Positions 43,648-53,405 of a stretch of DNA of 64,000 nt are shown piece by piece; the first letter of the stretch is position 1, and the number at the start of each line of letters is the position of its first letter. The DNA is taken from NCBI RefSeq assembly GCF_050908235.1, contig NZ_CP194340.1; one strand, 5' to 3'. Below the pieces are notes generated by a model. That model ran no database searches. It was not told where the DNA came from and saw nothing but the letters and a program-made list of their open reading frames with translations. This stretch comes from Pseudoramibacter alactolyticus. Lineage in GTDB: Bacteria > Bacillota > Clostridia > Eubacteriales > Eubacteriaceae. The translations under genes were made by a program, and so were the position numbers.

Positions 43648-44262
43648 TTACCTTTGAGGAATTCCAGCCTCTTCCAACGCAATCATAATAGCTTCAAAGG
43701 TATCCGACTGCCAGGCAGAGCGGCCGATAAATAGCCCATCGACATCCTGGCACTTTGCATATGGCACTGCATTGTTGATATTGACACTGCCGCCAAAGAG
43801 CAAGGGCACCGTCTGGCCTTTTTCTCCATAAAGATCTATTAAAACAGATCGCAAATAAATGTGGAGTTGATCCACCACCGGTGGTTCGGCCGGAATCCCC
43901 TCGACCCCAATGGCCCAGTAAGGCTCATAGGCCACCCAGATATGATCCAGATCCTCGGTTTTCACGCCGTGCAAAGCAATTTTTAATTGTCTTGCCAACA
44001 CTTCCGCAGAGACGTCATAAGTCTTTTCCTGCATGCTATCGCCAATACAAATTAACGTCGTAAACTCATGGCGCAGTCCCGCCAGTACCTTTTGGTTGAC
44101 CGTATAATCTGTTTCATTGAAATACTGTCGGCGTTCGCTGTGTCCAATTTCTAAAATATCAATACCGATTTTTAGTCAAAATACAATTCCAGCTTGAAAC
44201 ACCTTCTCTACAAATTCCCGCTACTGTATAGATGCCAATCGGCACTATAATTTTAATTTCAT
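43648..44262 (-). pseudogene. TIM-family isomerase (LerI/EryH-like), truncated by deletion and stops
   Basis: The C-terminal 170 codons are intact: EIGHSERRQYF (catalytic His), VAYEPYWAIGVEG (catalytic Glu), PLLFGGSVN and DGLFIGRSAW. The N-terminal part before IGIDILEIGHSE is cut down to about 30 codons with three in-frame stops (the ATG of MKLKL lies at 44262), so the lysine of the active site is missing. The ending VWAIGV-E-G-PAEPP resembles L-erythrulose-1-phosphate isomerases more than glycolytic TpiA. It follows the DUF1537 kinase pseudogene by 19 bases. Confidence 0.75.
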
Positions 44263-44281
44263 CGCTATTTTTCTTGGCCTG

Positions 44282-45500
44282 TTATATATTTAATTCTGTC
44301 ATATGTTTTGCAATACAGGTATTAATGGTGTCAAAATTACCGGTCATCCCATCTTTTGTCACTACTATGTGCTTATCGGGAAAATCTCCCACAATAAGCA
44401 CATCTTCGGCTGCTAATGGAACAGGTTCCGCAAGCAACTTTAATCCCAGTGTATGACATGCTTTACAAAATGCGGTCGTTATATCTCCTCCGCTGATATA
44501 AATACCTTATATTGAAGGTATACATTCGATTATTTTATGCGCTATTTCCGCTATAGAAAATTAATAATGTCGCTCACTTCATTCACTGTTTTATTCATTT
44601 TGTCTGCATAATTGTGATAAATTCAAATAACGATCAATATGGCCAACAACAATTTTGACGACACCATCAATTTCCTCCGATTTAGCTTCATCGCTTTCAA
44701 TAAGCTTTTCAGTTTTGATATACACATTGAAAACCTGCTACGCAAGCCAGAAGTTTTCCCTCTGTGTTTTAGCAACTGAATTAACACTCCCTTGGATAAT
44801 TAAGAACTAAGATTTTTTTATCCCTATTTGATTTTCTGGGCACGATCAATTTAGGTGCCAATGTTACTGTAAATGGCCCTGGATCAACAGAAATAAATTT
44901 AATTTTACTCAAAATAACCACTTCACTGATTGTATTAATATCTTTTTGTGTAATCGCATCGAAAATAATAATCCAATTTCTAGTATAGACCAAATGACTG
45001 ATTTCATTCGACAACCATTTTTTGCCGCGATTCAAGTCTCTAGTGAATATAGACGCAACCGGATATTTTGTCTGCTGCTCAATTAATTTTTAAACTCTAG
45101 GATCTTGAATAGGAGTTTTCGGGTCTAAAGCGGCCTCTGTTTTATGCAAAATAACACCGCCGACAGTCATGATCCGCCAATAGTTACGCAACCCGATGCT
45201 GGTGTGAAAGGAACAACAATGGCCGTGTAATCATCTCCCAACGTATCTAACATAGCATCCGTCTCGGAGCCTAAATTTCCACGTAAAGTACTATCAATTC
45301 TCTTATTAAGAAACGCTAACTATTTGTTCTTAAATATTTTAATAATACTATAAACACGTTCATAGGCAGTGTCTTTATTAACTCCACGGCTACCATTGTA
45401 AATGTAAGACATTCTGTTGTTTTAAGTTTTTCGGCATCACCTTTTTTAAAATCTTGAATATACAATCTAAGTGCAACAAAAAATGATTCATAGTTTTCTG
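44282..45500 (-). pseudogene. four-carbon acid sugar kinase (DUF1537), C-terminal and middle parts
   Basis: Across frames the minus strand shows GVNKDTAYERVYSIIKIFKN, LNKRIDSTLRGNLGSETDAM then LDTLGDDYTAIVVPFTPASG, LHKTEAALDPKTPIQ, and the end AFCKACHTLGLKLLAEPVPL, AAEDVLIVGDFPDKHIVVTK then DGMTGNFDTI to a TAA at 44282-44284. These are the sugar-binding and ATP-binding domains of the DUF1537 kinases (OtnK/OiaK type). Many stops and frameshifts. The start is separated from it by an IS30-type insertion. Confidence 0.8.
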
Positions 45501-45547
45501 ATAAAATAGTGTTTTCAAAGACATCTAAACATCAGGAGGAACTATAA

Positions 45548-46541
45548 AATCATTATAATCATTTTACACTAAAAGAACGCGAATCGCTTAAACATTTTCT
45601 TGACATAGGCAAGAATTAAATAGAAATTTCAATTTTATTAGGGAGAAACAAATCATCCATATCAAAAGAAATTAGAAGAAATAGCCAAAATAGTGAATAC
45701 ATTCCTTGTGAAGCTCACGCTATCATGCTATCTATAAAAAAAGACGCTTTTATTGTAGACCAAAAAAATTAGATAACCCAAATTTGTTTAATCGCGTAAA
45801 AGATTTGTTTTTGAATCATCAATGGTCTCCGGAGCAGATTTCTGCTCGATTGAAATTTGAAAATTCGAGATTTACTATTAGCTATAATACTATTTATCGA
45901 GAAATTTATAATGGTAAATTTGATGAAAAAGGATTGTCACATGGAAACCATGGAGCAATTCGCAAACTACGACATCGCGGTAAAAGTCGTCATACAAAGA
46001 ATTCTGAAGAAAAGAGAGGTAAAATCCGGATTAGTAATTTAATCACCGGTAGACCGGAACCTGCAAATAATCGAGAACGGTTAGGTGATTGGGAAGCTGA
46101 TACCGTCATGGGACAAACCGGTAAGGCGTGTTTAGTTATATTGACCGATCGAAAGAGTCGATATTTACTATGCAAGAAAATCACAAAAAAGCGTTCATCT
46201 TTAGTCAAACAAGCCATGCTTGAACTTTTAAACAATCAACCTTTAAGAACAATAACCCCAGATAGAGGAAAAGAATTTTCTAAACACGCAGAAATTAGAC
46301 AAGCGTTGAATTTAGTAGCGTTTTATTTTCCATTTCCACATCATCCCATCCCTGGCAAAGAGGAACAAATGAAAACACCAATGGATTATTAAGAGAATAT
46401 TTTCCAAAAGCTATGGACATTAATCAATCAGATAGCTATGTTGAAGCTAAAATGAAAGAAATAAATCTTAGACCTCGTAAATGTTTAAATTGGAAAACAC
46501 CGTATGAGATGTATCATTCAGTTGAGTTGCATTTGACTTGA
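45548..46541 (+). mobile_element. decayed IS30-family element inside the DUF1537 kinase gene
   Basis: The plus strand encodes an IS30 transposase in pieces: HFTLKERESLKHFLDIGKN, a stop, IEISILLGRNKSSISKEIRR (helix-turn-helix), a frameshift, then 45784-46392 with QWSPEQISARL, GDWEADTVMGQTGKACLVIL (first D), ITPDRGKEFSKHAEI (second D), a frameshift, and TNENTNGLLREYFPKAMDIN (E) to a TGA at 46541. It splits the kinase after codon 33. Terminal repeats could not be defined. Confidence 0.75.
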
Positions 46542-46544
46542 TAA

Positions 46545-46649
46545 TTTAAGATTTAAAATCGTAGACGTAGCATATCCTTGTTTTTTTAAGAGAACTCCCG
46601 TTGCGTTAGCGCCAGTCAAATCATCTGCAACAACTACACATTTAACCAT
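46545..46649 (-). pseudogene. four-carbon acid sugar kinase (DUF1537), N-terminal part
   Basis: ATG 46647-46649 after AAAGAGGG; MVKCVVVADDLTGANATGVL is the characteristic DUF1537 N-terminal motif (ADDLTGA) followed by LKKQGYATSTILN, where the IS30 remnant begins. It lies about 270 bases downstream of the RuBisCO-like gene on the same strand. Confidence 0.85.
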
Positions 46650-46783
46650 CAAAAAGGCCCTCTTTCCTTAATCCATTATATCTAGAATATGTTTTTTAGG
46701 TATTGTATATTTTATCCGTAAATTACAATAACAAGTCGGATGCCTTTATTAATACTACAATCAAAAATTTAATAATATAAGAA

Positions 46784-46818
46784 ATCCCCTTTTCCAGGTG
46801 CTGTCTGAAAAAAGGGAT
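46784..46818 (-). terminator. possible terminator after the RuBisCO-like gene
   Basis: Stem ATCCCTTTTTTCAG / CTGGAAAAGGGGAT (minus strand) with a short loop; only weak T content follows. Read-through to the kinase gene would be possible. Confidence 0.4.
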
Positions 46819-46919
46819 ATCTCCGCAGTTATAATTTCGCGTCTGACTCTTTGTCGGTTTTTAATTTATTCCTCTATTCTTTCATTGTTTAGAGAATTCA
46901 AAACACAAAATCGATTCGA

Positions 46920-48266
46920 TTATAAAGCATATAAATCTTTGCTATGACCGGCTCCATAAATACCCCACTTTTCGATAGCCACTTGCAGTTCTTTGGAACC
47001 ATTTTGTGCAGCTTTATCTAATGGAATATCATTCATGCAAGCATCAATAGTTTCGCGGAAGGCCTTGGCACCAGCACGAGGTCCCATCGGATGTGCGTGG
47101 ATACCAGCACCAACGCCTAAAAGAATATCATTGCCAGCATCTTCCATAAATTTAGGAACAAGACCAGGAACGACACCGCCACCAACAAAGGGTAACATGG
47201 GCTTAATATCATACATTTTAGCCTTTGCCGTGATCATGTTTTCGATATAATTGTCGAAGGTATTATCAAATTTTCCATATGGCGGTTGCGTCAGATAAAT
47301 ATCACACCCCATGATTCGACAAATTTTCGTGACAACCTTCGAACTCATTCCTTGATAAGGCGAGGACGTGAAAGCACCATTAAAGCAACTGTGACCCAAA
47401 ATCGGCACAGTGATATCCGGATCTTCCGCCAACATTCTAACAGCAGTATAACCGACTCCGTGGACATCAACCATAACGCAGTTACCCCCATTTTCAATAA
47501 CAGTCATAGCATTTGCTTTTAAACGAGAAGCTTCATCGGTGATATTGCAGGCATAGAGTGTTTTTTCGTGTTTAATGTCTTCTGCGCGATGCGCAGCATC
47601 CATATTCATTTTGACACGATCTGCCAACCTATTGAAGGAACGATTGCCGCCGATTAATTCGTCGTCTTTGATGATATCGACACCGCCAGCAGCAGCTTCA
47701 AAGAAAAGATTGGCACCAACATCCGGCGTATAACCAGTACAAGGCTTGATCATATTATTAAGAAGTGGTCTGTCGTAGGCATTAAGCATTTTCCGGATGC
47801 CTTTGAGACCGAATTTCGGACCCTGGAAATCTTTGATGAATTTTTCAGGAAAGTCAATATCAAGGAGCTTTAAATTTGGCATCGACATGATATTGCCACT
47901 GATACTACCGATAAGCAACGGTAAGTTATTTTCAATATTAGCTACGGGGAAACCGATGCGAACAACAAACCAACGATAACCATCAGGACCAATTGCATTA
48001 ACTAAATCCGTTCTGTTTTCATAGGCAGGCACCTCATAAATACCAATAACTTTTGAGGCATATTTTGCACGAACTTCGTCTGTTTCGGCAGGAACATCAA
48101 CCCAAGAACCAGTTGTCTGTTCAATCCCGATGCTGTTCATCTTGACAACGACATCTTCATCACGATGACAAGCGATTAAATAAGTGGCAACACAGAGATC
48201 GTTCATGTCACAACCTTCATAAATCGGGTTGAGCAATGTTCCATACATTCTGTTTTGTTGGATCAT
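46920..48266 (-). CDS. RuBisCO-like protein (form IV; candidate OiaC/OiaX type)
   Basis: 448-residue member of the RuBisCO large-chain superfamily. The metal/carbamate site is present as GGVDIIKDDE with Lys200, Asp202 and Glu203-type residues, the upstream lysine lies in NNMIKPCTG (Lys174), and LPFVGGGVVPGL replaces the loop-6 region, so it is a RuBisCO-like protein and not a CO2-fixing enzyme. Loss of the consensus loop-6 lysine supports this. GGAGG precedes the ATG. The DUF1537 kinase and TIM-like isomerase pseudogenes just downstream match the partners of 3-oxo-isoapionate-4-phosphate decarboxylase/transcarboxylase in D-apionate catabolism. An MtnW-like role in methionine salvage is less likely in this context. 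Intact, with no frameshift. Confidence 0.85.
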   Translation of the reverse strand: MIQQNRMYGTLLNPIYEGCDMNDLCVATYLIACHRDEDVVVKMNSIGIEQTTGSWVDVPAETDEVRAKYASKVIGIYEVPAYENRTDLVNAIGPDGYRWFVVRIGFPVANIENNLPLLIGSISGNIMSMPNLKLLDIDFPEKFIKDFQGPKFGLKGIRKMLNAYDRPLLNNMIKPCTGYTPDVGANLFFEAAAGGVDIIKDDELIGGNRSFNRLADRVKMNMDAAHRAEDIKHEKTLYACNITDEASRLKANAMTVIENGGNCVMVDVHGVGYTAVRMLAEDPDITVPILGHSCFNGAFTSSPYQGMSSKVVTKICRIMGCDIYLTQPPYGKFDNTFDNYIENMITAKAKMYDIKPMLPFVGGGVVPGLVPKFMEDAGNDILLGVGAGIHAHPMGPRAGAKAFRETIDACMNDIPLDKAAQNGSKELQVAIEKWGIYGAGHSKDLYAL

Positions 48267-48349
48267 TTCTAATTTCCTCCTTTGCGGAATAATTACAATC
48301 CATTATTTGATGCTATTATTATAAAATAGGTCAATAATTCTTTCTAGAT

Positions 48350-48362
48350 GGAAAATAATTTC
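48350..48362. promoter_or_regulatory. palindromic regulatory motif before the RuBisCO-like gene
   Basis: GGAAAATAATTTC, one of four (G/A)GAAAATNNTTTC sites in this locus (others at 51767-51780, 56408-56421, 56430-56443). It is about 85 bases upstream of the ATG. Confidence 0.5.
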
Positions 48363-48414
48363 AAGTTAGTCTACAAAGAATTTAATTCTCTCATGAAGTA
48401 CCAGATGATTTAAA

Positions 48415-48517
48415 TTATTCTTCAACGATCGCATATGCTCTTGTGGGAGAACCGCCGGCACCTCTAAGTTTCAATGGTACGGCACAGAATTTAAAAGTTT
48501 CGTATTTGGAGCCATAC
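48415..48517 (-). pseudogene. C-terminal shred of a cyclase/kynurenine-formamidase-like hydrolase
   Basis: FKFCAVPLKLRGAGGSPTRA then YAIVEE and a stop at 48415. F-CLPLKI-GADGSPVRA is the standard end of the cyclase family (Pfam 04199). Only about 32 codons remain between the DUF1667 gene and the RuBisCO-like promoter. Confidence 0.6.
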
Positions 48518-48544
48518 TAATTTGTTATTTAGCGCTTTTGGACA

Positions 48545-48913
48545 TCATTTAGCATTAACATCGCGCGAAGCGATTAAATTAACATTTGTTCCACAAATAT
48601 TCAAACAAATCACTGTACCGATGATCACCGGCGCATCAACTGAAATATTGCAGATGGCCTTCACACAATCAAAGATTTTATTCTTCGGAATCGCTTCCGC
48701 TGTACGCACCGGTAGCATCACAAGTTCCCCACCGTTGATACGGACGGTCGATGTCACCACACGTTTCGGCAGTGTGAATTCATCCTTTGCATAGCTTAAG
48801 CCGCGCTTGCATGTGTAACCTGTGACGTCTGTGATTTTCTTACCCTCATGCGTGACGGTGATCTGGCAACCCCGCGGGCAGCTCGTGCAAATGATTTTCG
48901 TTTGTTCGCTCAT
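48545..48913 (-). CDS. DUF1667 protein, partner of the GlpA/FAD-oxidoreductase pair
   Basis: 122 residues, Cys-rich start (ICTSCPRGCQITV) and GYTCKRG, likely iron-sulfur or metal binding; the remainder is VRINGGELVMLPVRTAEAIP. The family is regularly the third gene of the set GlpA-like / NAD(P)-FAD oxidoreductase / DUF1667 in Firmicutes, Thermotogae and Spirochaetes. It starts 12 bases after the oxidoreductase. Role inferred as electron-transfer subunit. Confidence 0.85.
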   Translation of the reverse strand: MSEQTKIICTSCPRGCQITVTHEGKKITDVTGYTCKRGLSYAKDEFTLPKRVVTSTVRINGGELVMLPVRTAEAIPKNKIFDCVKAICNISVDAPVIIGTVICLNICGTNVNLIASRDVNAK

Positions 48914-48925
48914 TTTTTCCTCCGC

Positions 48926-50200
48926 CTAGACTTCTTCCACCGAAACCGAAATACCCTTTTGACCCGCCGCGACGTATTTCGTCAGCAGCGGCACCATTTC
49001 CATCGAACCCGGCGCGATGATATCGCGTTTATACGATGCGAGGACGTCCCCCGCGTCGTTGGTCACAACGAGTTTGATGTGTTCTTTCGGTTCCCGCACA
49101 CGCATGTACAACTTCACGACCTTTTCGTCTTCCGACGGTTTCGATGTGATCTGCTGCGGCACTACGTAAGTGATGTTATCGCCAGGCTTCACCGCGATAG
49201 CTTCGTCCAGAACATCGATTTCCCCCTTAACGTAACACGCCGCGCTACGCCCAGCCACCTGGGCTTCTGCCGAAACGTTATCCACCAGGTCGTGCACCTG
49301 CAGGACATTGCCGCAAGCGAAGATTCCCGGCACACTGGTCTGGCGGTTTTCGTCCACCACCGCGCCCTTGGTCACCGGGCTCATTGCAATGCCCGCGCCC
49401 TGGGACAATTCGTTTTCCGGAATCAGCCCTACCGAAAGCAGAAGCGTGTCGCAGGCCACAGTGATTTCCGTTTCCGGAATCGGCTGACGATTTTCGTCGA
49501 CTTCCGCAATCGAGACCGCTTCGACCCGGTCCTTCCCGTGGATCTTCGTCACTGTGTGGTTCAGATACAGCGGAATACCAAAGTCGTCCAGGCACTGCAC
49601 CTTATTTCGGATCAGGCCGGAAGAGAAGGGCATCACTTCAAGCACGCCCTTGACGTTGCAGCCTTCCAGGGTCATCCGGCGGGCCATGATCAGGCCGATG
49701 TCGCCGGAACCCAGAATGACAATTTCTTTCCCCGGCAAATAGCCGTTGATGTTGACGTAACGTTGGGCCGTGCCTGCCGTCATGACGCCAGCTACACGAT
49801 CCCCCGGAATTGTAATGGATTCCCGGGTGCGTTCTCGGCAGCCCATCGCCAAAATCACCGCACCGGCTTCGACTTCGAAAAGCCCGTCTTCGCGATTTTC
49901 TGCCGTCACCACCTTGTCCGGTGTGATTTCAACGACCATCGTCCCGGTTTTAATGTCGATGTTCGGCTGTTTTTCAACTTCCTTGATAAAACGCGTCGCA
50001 TATTCCGGACCGGAAAGTTCTTCTTTAAAATAGGTCAATCCGAAGCCATTGTGAATGCATTGTTCCAAAATGCCGCCCAAACGGTCACTACGTTCCAGGA
50101 CCAAAATCCGGTCGACACCATTTTTGCTGGCTTCCAAGGCCGCCGCCAAACCCGCAGGGCCGCCGCCGATCACGACAATATCATAATTCAATTTTTTCAT
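48926..50200 (-). CDS. FAD/NAD(P)-dependent oxidoreductase subunit
   Basis: 424 residues. FAD motif VVIGGGPAGLAAAL, NAD-binding motif EIVILGSGDIGLIMARRM, and the second FAD segment SVPGIFACGNVLQVHDLVD. The start ATG 50198-50200 (MKKLNYDIVV) follows AAGGAGG inside the end of the GlpA-like gene (20-base overlap). It is thought to pass electrons from the GlpA-like dehydrogenase to NAD or to a quinone/ferredoxin. All cofactor motifs look intact. Redox-active CxxC of the thioredoxin-reductase type is absent. Confidence 0.88.
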   Translation of the reverse strand: MKKLNYDIVVIGGGPAGLAAALEASKNGVDRILVLERSDRLGGILEQCIHNGFGLTYFKEELSGPEYATRFIKEVEKQPNIDIKTGTMVVEITPDKVVTAENREDGLFEVEAGAVILAMGCRERTRESITIPGDRVAGVMTAGTAQRYVNINGYLPGKEIVILGSGDIGLIMARRMTLEGCNVKGVLEVMPFSSGLIRNKVQCLDDFGIPLYLNHTVTKIHGKDRVEAVSIAEVDENRQPIPETEITVACDTLLLSVGLIPENELSQGAGIAMSPVTKGAVVDENRQTSVPGIFACGNVLQVHDLVDNVSAEAQVAGRSAACYVKGEIDVLDEAIAVKPGDNITYVVPQQITSKPSEDEKVVKLYMRVREPKEHIKLVVTNDAGDVLASYKRDIIAPGSMEMVPLLTKYVAAGQKGISVSVEEV

Positions 50201-51686
50201 GATCGATGCCTCCTTCAAACAAGGATAAATCCTTCGTCTTGTCCAACAGAATATTGGAGCGTCCGCCGCGTTTCGTCACGTCGAGCGGGTCAATGCCCAG
50301 TTCTTCGTTAAGGATGTTGACCACCCGCGGTCCGCAAAAACCACCCTGGCATCTGCCCATCCCAGCGCGGGTTCTGCGCTTGATAGCGTCGATGTTGCGC
50401 GCCGGAATCAGCCGGCGAATCGCGTCGAGGATTTCACCCTTGCTGATGGTTTCGCAGCGGCAGATGATTTTGCCGTAGTCCGGATTCTGTTTGATGAGTT
50501 CACTGCGTTCTTCCTTCGAGAAATCCCGCAGGACAATCGGTTTCGGTCGGATCGGATTCCAATCCGGTTTTTCTTTGAGGATGAGTCCCGCGTAGCCGCT
50601 AACTTCGTGAACGATATCGTCCACCATGTCCGCCACGGCCGGCGCTGAAGACAACCCTGGCGACTGAATGCCCACCAGGTTGATCATCGTCGGCACGGAT
50701 TTCGCGTGACCGATGATGAAATCTTCCGTACTGGACGCCGGACGCAGGCCCGCGAACGCCGTGATGACATCGCCGACACGCGGTAGTGCCGGGAACAACT
50801 TGTGGATATCTCTGGCGTAGATGTCGTCCAGGCCCTCCTGAGTCGTGGAGAAATCGGTCTTATCGTCAATTTCCACCGCGTTGGAGCCGCAGAGGAGGTT
50901 GCCTTCCGTCGTCGGGACGATGATCATCCCCTTGGAGACCGGTGTCGGCGGGGAATAGATACAGTGATTCACGTAGCCACCCCATTTTTTATCGTACAGG
51001 AAATATTCGCCCTTGCGCGGGTGGACGTAGAAATCAATGTCTTCCACCATCGCCGCGATCTTGTCGGAATACAGGCCCGCGCAGTTGATGACAATCCTCG
51101 ACTCAAAGGTGCCGACTTCCGTGTCGACACGAGCGATCTTGCCGTTTGCTGTGTGGATATTCGTCACACCGGCGTTGAGCAAAACCTTGACGCCATTCAT
51201 CGCCGCGTTTTCCGCCAAGGCCATCGTCCATTCAAACGGGTTGATGGTGCCGGTATTCGGGTCAAACAGGCCGAACTTGACATCCGGGTTGATGTTCGGT
51301 TCCAGCTGCATCATTTCGTCGTGATCGACGATACGCACACCTTCCAGCCCATTTTTCTTCGCATTGTCAACTTCTTCCTTCATCGTCTTCAGATGACTTT
51401 CTTCAAAGCCGGCAAATACGGAACCCGTGTGGCGGAAATCAACGTTTAATTCCTTGCAGAACTTGTCATAAACTTTTGTATCGGACTTCAGGCACATTTG
51501 ACCCTTCAGCTTGCTGCCATCGACGTTATAGCCGCTGTGGATCATGGAAGAATTGGCCTTACTGGTGCCCATGCAAACGTCACTCTGTTTTTCCACCAAA
51601 GTGATGTCCAGATCGTACTGGGAGAGCTTTCTCGCCACGGCCGATCCGATGACGCCAGCGCCGATAATCAGAATATCGGTTTTCAT
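50181..51686 (-). CDS. GlpA-like FAD-dependent glycerol-3-phosphate (or polyol-phosphate) dehydrogenase
   Basis: 501 residues. N-terminal FAD motif IIGAGVIGSAVARKL, DAO fold with HPRKGEYFLYDK and FAGLRPASSTEDFIIG, and a C-terminal BFD-like 2Fe-2S domain (ICRCETISKGEIL and GMGRCQGGFCGPRVV). It oxidises glycerol 3-phosphate to dihydroxyacetone phosphate or, by analogy with EryB, a tetritol phosphate. The gene has its own upstream region (51687-51800) with a GGAAAATATTTTCC palindrome and TATAAT, so it can be transcribed apart from glpK. Confidence 0.88.
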   Translation of the reverse strand: MKTDILIIGAGVIGSAVARKLSQYDLDITLVEKQSDVCMGTSKANSSMIHSGYNVDGSKLKGQMCLKSDTKVYDKFCKELNVDFRHTGSVFAGFEESHLKTMKEEVDNAKKNGLEGVRIVDHDEMMQLEPNINPDVKFGLFDPNTGTINPFEWTMALAENAAMNGVKVLLNAGVTNIHTANGKIARVDTEVGTFESRIVINCAGLYSDKIAAMVEDIDFYVHPRKGEYFLYDKKWGGYVNHCIYSPPTPVSKGMIIVPTTEGNLLCGSNAVEIDDKTDFSTTQEGLDDIYARDIHKLFPALPRVGDVITAFAGLRPASSTEDFIIGHAKSVPTMINLVGIQSPGLSSAPAVADMVDDIVHEVSGYAGLILKEKPDWNPIRPKPIVLRDFSKEERSELIKQNPDYGKIICRCETISKGEILDAIRRLIPARNIDAIKRRTRAGMGRCQGGFCGPRVVNILNEELGIDPLDVTKRGGRSNILLDKTKDLSLFEGGIDHEKIEL

Positions 51687-51728
51687 GTTTCCCCTCTTCT
51701 CATGATTGAATGCTAACTTTTATCTTCA

Positions 51729-51780
51729 TCTCTATTATAGTAGAGATATGATAATTATCTCTAGTAGGAAAATATTTTCC
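51729..51780 (-). promoter_or_regulatory. promoter region and palindromic site before the GlpA-like gene
   Basis: GGAAAATATTTTCC at 51767-51780 is a perfect 14-base palindrome; nearer to the gene the minus strand has TCTCTACTATAATAGAGA, a dyad containing a TATAAT box (about 51732-51749). No clear -35 is present, so activation from the palindrome is possible. Confidence 0.55.
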
Positions 51781-51800
51781 GTTTTAAGTGGCTTCACAAA

Positions 51801-53342
51801 TCAGTCGTCGCCGTATTTTTTGCGGATTTCCTGCGTCCCTTCGCCCCAAACTTTCAGGGTGTTGATGCAGTTCATCCAGCCGGCATAAAGTTTTTCTTTC
51901 TGTGCTTCCGGCATTTCCGGTTTGAAGATCTTTTCCGATTCTCTGGCCTTCTTAATGTCGTCGAAGCTCGTCCAGAAATCCACCGCGAGGCCCGCCATAA
52001 AGGCCGCGCCCGCCGCCGTCATTTCGACACTCGTCGGACGGTCGACATCGATACCACAGATGTCCGCGTTAAACTGGGCGATCAAATCGTTCTTCGCCGC
52101 GCCGCCGTCGATCTTCAAAATCGTGATGGGTTTGCCCGTATCGCGCATTGTCGCGTCGACCATATCCCGGGTCTGATAACCGAGGGAATCCAGCGCCGCC
52201 AAGATGATATCGTTCTTGTCGATCCCGCGGGTCAAGCCGAAGAGTGCCCCTTTCGCGTTAGCATCCCAATACGGTGCACCGACCCCGGAGAACATCGGCA
52301 GGAAGTACGCCGTGCCCCTGGGCATTTTCGCCTTCTTCGCAAAGAATTCCGAATCCGACGTCCCTTCAAGGAAGCGCATTTCGTCCCGCAGATACTGAAT
52401 CGTCGAACCGGAATTCATAACGACCCCTTCGAATAAGTAGGTAATCTTGCCGTCGATGCCCCAGGCGATACTAGTGAGCAAGCCGGATTCCGATTTTTTC
52501 GGTTCGTTGCCAATGATGGAGTCGAAAACGCCAGCGGTCCCGAACGTCATCTTGCAGTCGCCTTCTTCGAAGCAAGCCTGACCGAAAGTCGCAGCCATCT
52601 GATCGCCGAGAATCGCCGTGATCGGCAACGGTTTCTGAAACGTCGTCCCCATGTGGACTTCACCGAAGTTGCCCATGCTGTCGCAGACTTCCGGCATCAT
52701 TTCCCGAGGAATATCGAATTTGTCCAGCAGTTCCTGGTCCCAGTCGAGGGTCTTGATGTTAAACAGCGCCGTACGGGATGCGTTACTGTAATCGGTCTTG
52801 TGAGCTTTCCCTCTGGTCAGGTTCCACAGAATCCAGCAGTCAATGTTGCCGTAATACAGTTCGCCCTGTTTCGCGCGGTATCTCGTCTCTTCGACATTGT
52901 CCAGGATCCATTTGACCTTGAGCGCGGAGAATTCCGGGTCACAGACGAGGCCGGTCTTTTCCTTGAGCACTTCTTCGTAGCCATCTGCACGCATGGCATT
53001 GTAGCCATCGACGATTTCTTGGCGATTGTCCCCCCAGACGATCGCGTTGTAAACCGGTACGCCCGTTTCCTTGTCCCAAACGACACAGGTTTCGCGCTGA
53101 TTGGTGATGCCGACTGCGAGAATATCGTCGTCGTCCACGCCAGCCTGTTTTTTACATTTGTTGATGACTTCCGTCGTCGTCGCCCAGATTTCCTTCGGGT
53201 CCTGTTCAATCCAACCCGGATACGGGTAATACTGATTGAACTCGTTCTGCGCGATGCTGACCGGCATGCCATCGTGGTTGAAGAGGATCGCTCTTGCGCT
53301 GGTCGTACCTTCGTCAATCGTTAAAATGTACTTCTTTGCCAT
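51801..53342 (-). CDS. glpK: glycerol kinase (FGGY family)
   Basis: 513 residues. Start KKYILTIDEGTTSARAILF is the glycerol-kinase phosphate-binding loop; FNQYYPYPGWIEQDPKEIW, CVVWDKETGVPVYNAIVWGD, GDQMAATFGQACFEEGDCKM and the GGAAKNDLIAQFNADICGID motif follow. Slightly longer than typical GlpK at the C-terminal end. Phosphorylates glycerol or a close polyol to the sn-3-phosphate. Preceded by the Cof-type HAD gene and followed by the GlpA-like gene. AGGAG precedes the ATG. Confidence 0.9.
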   Translation of the reverse strand: MAKKYILTIDEGTTSARAILFNHDGMPVSIAQNEFNQYYPYPGWIEQDPKEIWATTTEVINKCKKQAGVDDDDILAVGITNQRETCVVWDKETGVPVYNAIVWGDNRQEIVDGYNAMRADGYEEVLKEKTGLVCDPEFSALKVKWILDNVEETRYRAKQGELYYGNIDCWILWNLTRGKAHKTDYSNASRTALFNIKTLDWDQELLDKFDIPREMMPEVCDSMGNFGEVHMGTTFQKPLPITAILGDQMAATFGQACFEEGDCKMTFGTAGVFDSIIGNEPKKSESGLLTSIAWGIDGKITYLFEGVVMNSGSTIQYLRDEMRFLEGTSDSEFFAKKAKMPRGTAYFLPMFSGVGAPYWDANAKGALFGLTRGIDKNDIILAALDSLGYQTRDMVDATMRDTGKPITILKIDGGAAKNDLIAQFNADICGIDVDRPTSVEMTAAGAAFMAGLAVDFWTSFDDIKKARESEKIFKPEMPEAQKEKLYAGWMNCINTLKVWGEGTQEIRKKYGDD

Positions 53343-53405
53343 AATCGTACTCCTTTGCTCTCCATGAATATTGATGGTTTTATTTCTAAAAGCACCCCTC
53401 TGATG

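Noticed and set aside
43648..44262. Glycolytic triose-phosphate isomerase
   Set aside because: The gene lacks the N-terminal active-site lysine region, carries in-frame stops, and sits next to a DUF1537 kinase rather than in a glycolytic operon.
46920..48266. Genuine CO2-fixing RuBisCO or MtnW
   Set aside because: The loop-6 lysine motif is replaced by GGGVVPGL, no phosphoribulokinase or methionine-salvage gene is near, and the DUF1537/TIM neighbours point to acid-sugar catabolism.
48848..50311. Open frame of 487 codons on the plus strand
   Set aside because: It is antisense to the FAD oxidoreductase, has an odd composition rich in His, Arg and Phe, and no ribosome site. Long antisense frames are expected from the codon bias of this region; similar ones lie at 57031-57876, 59588-60589 and 62578-63465.
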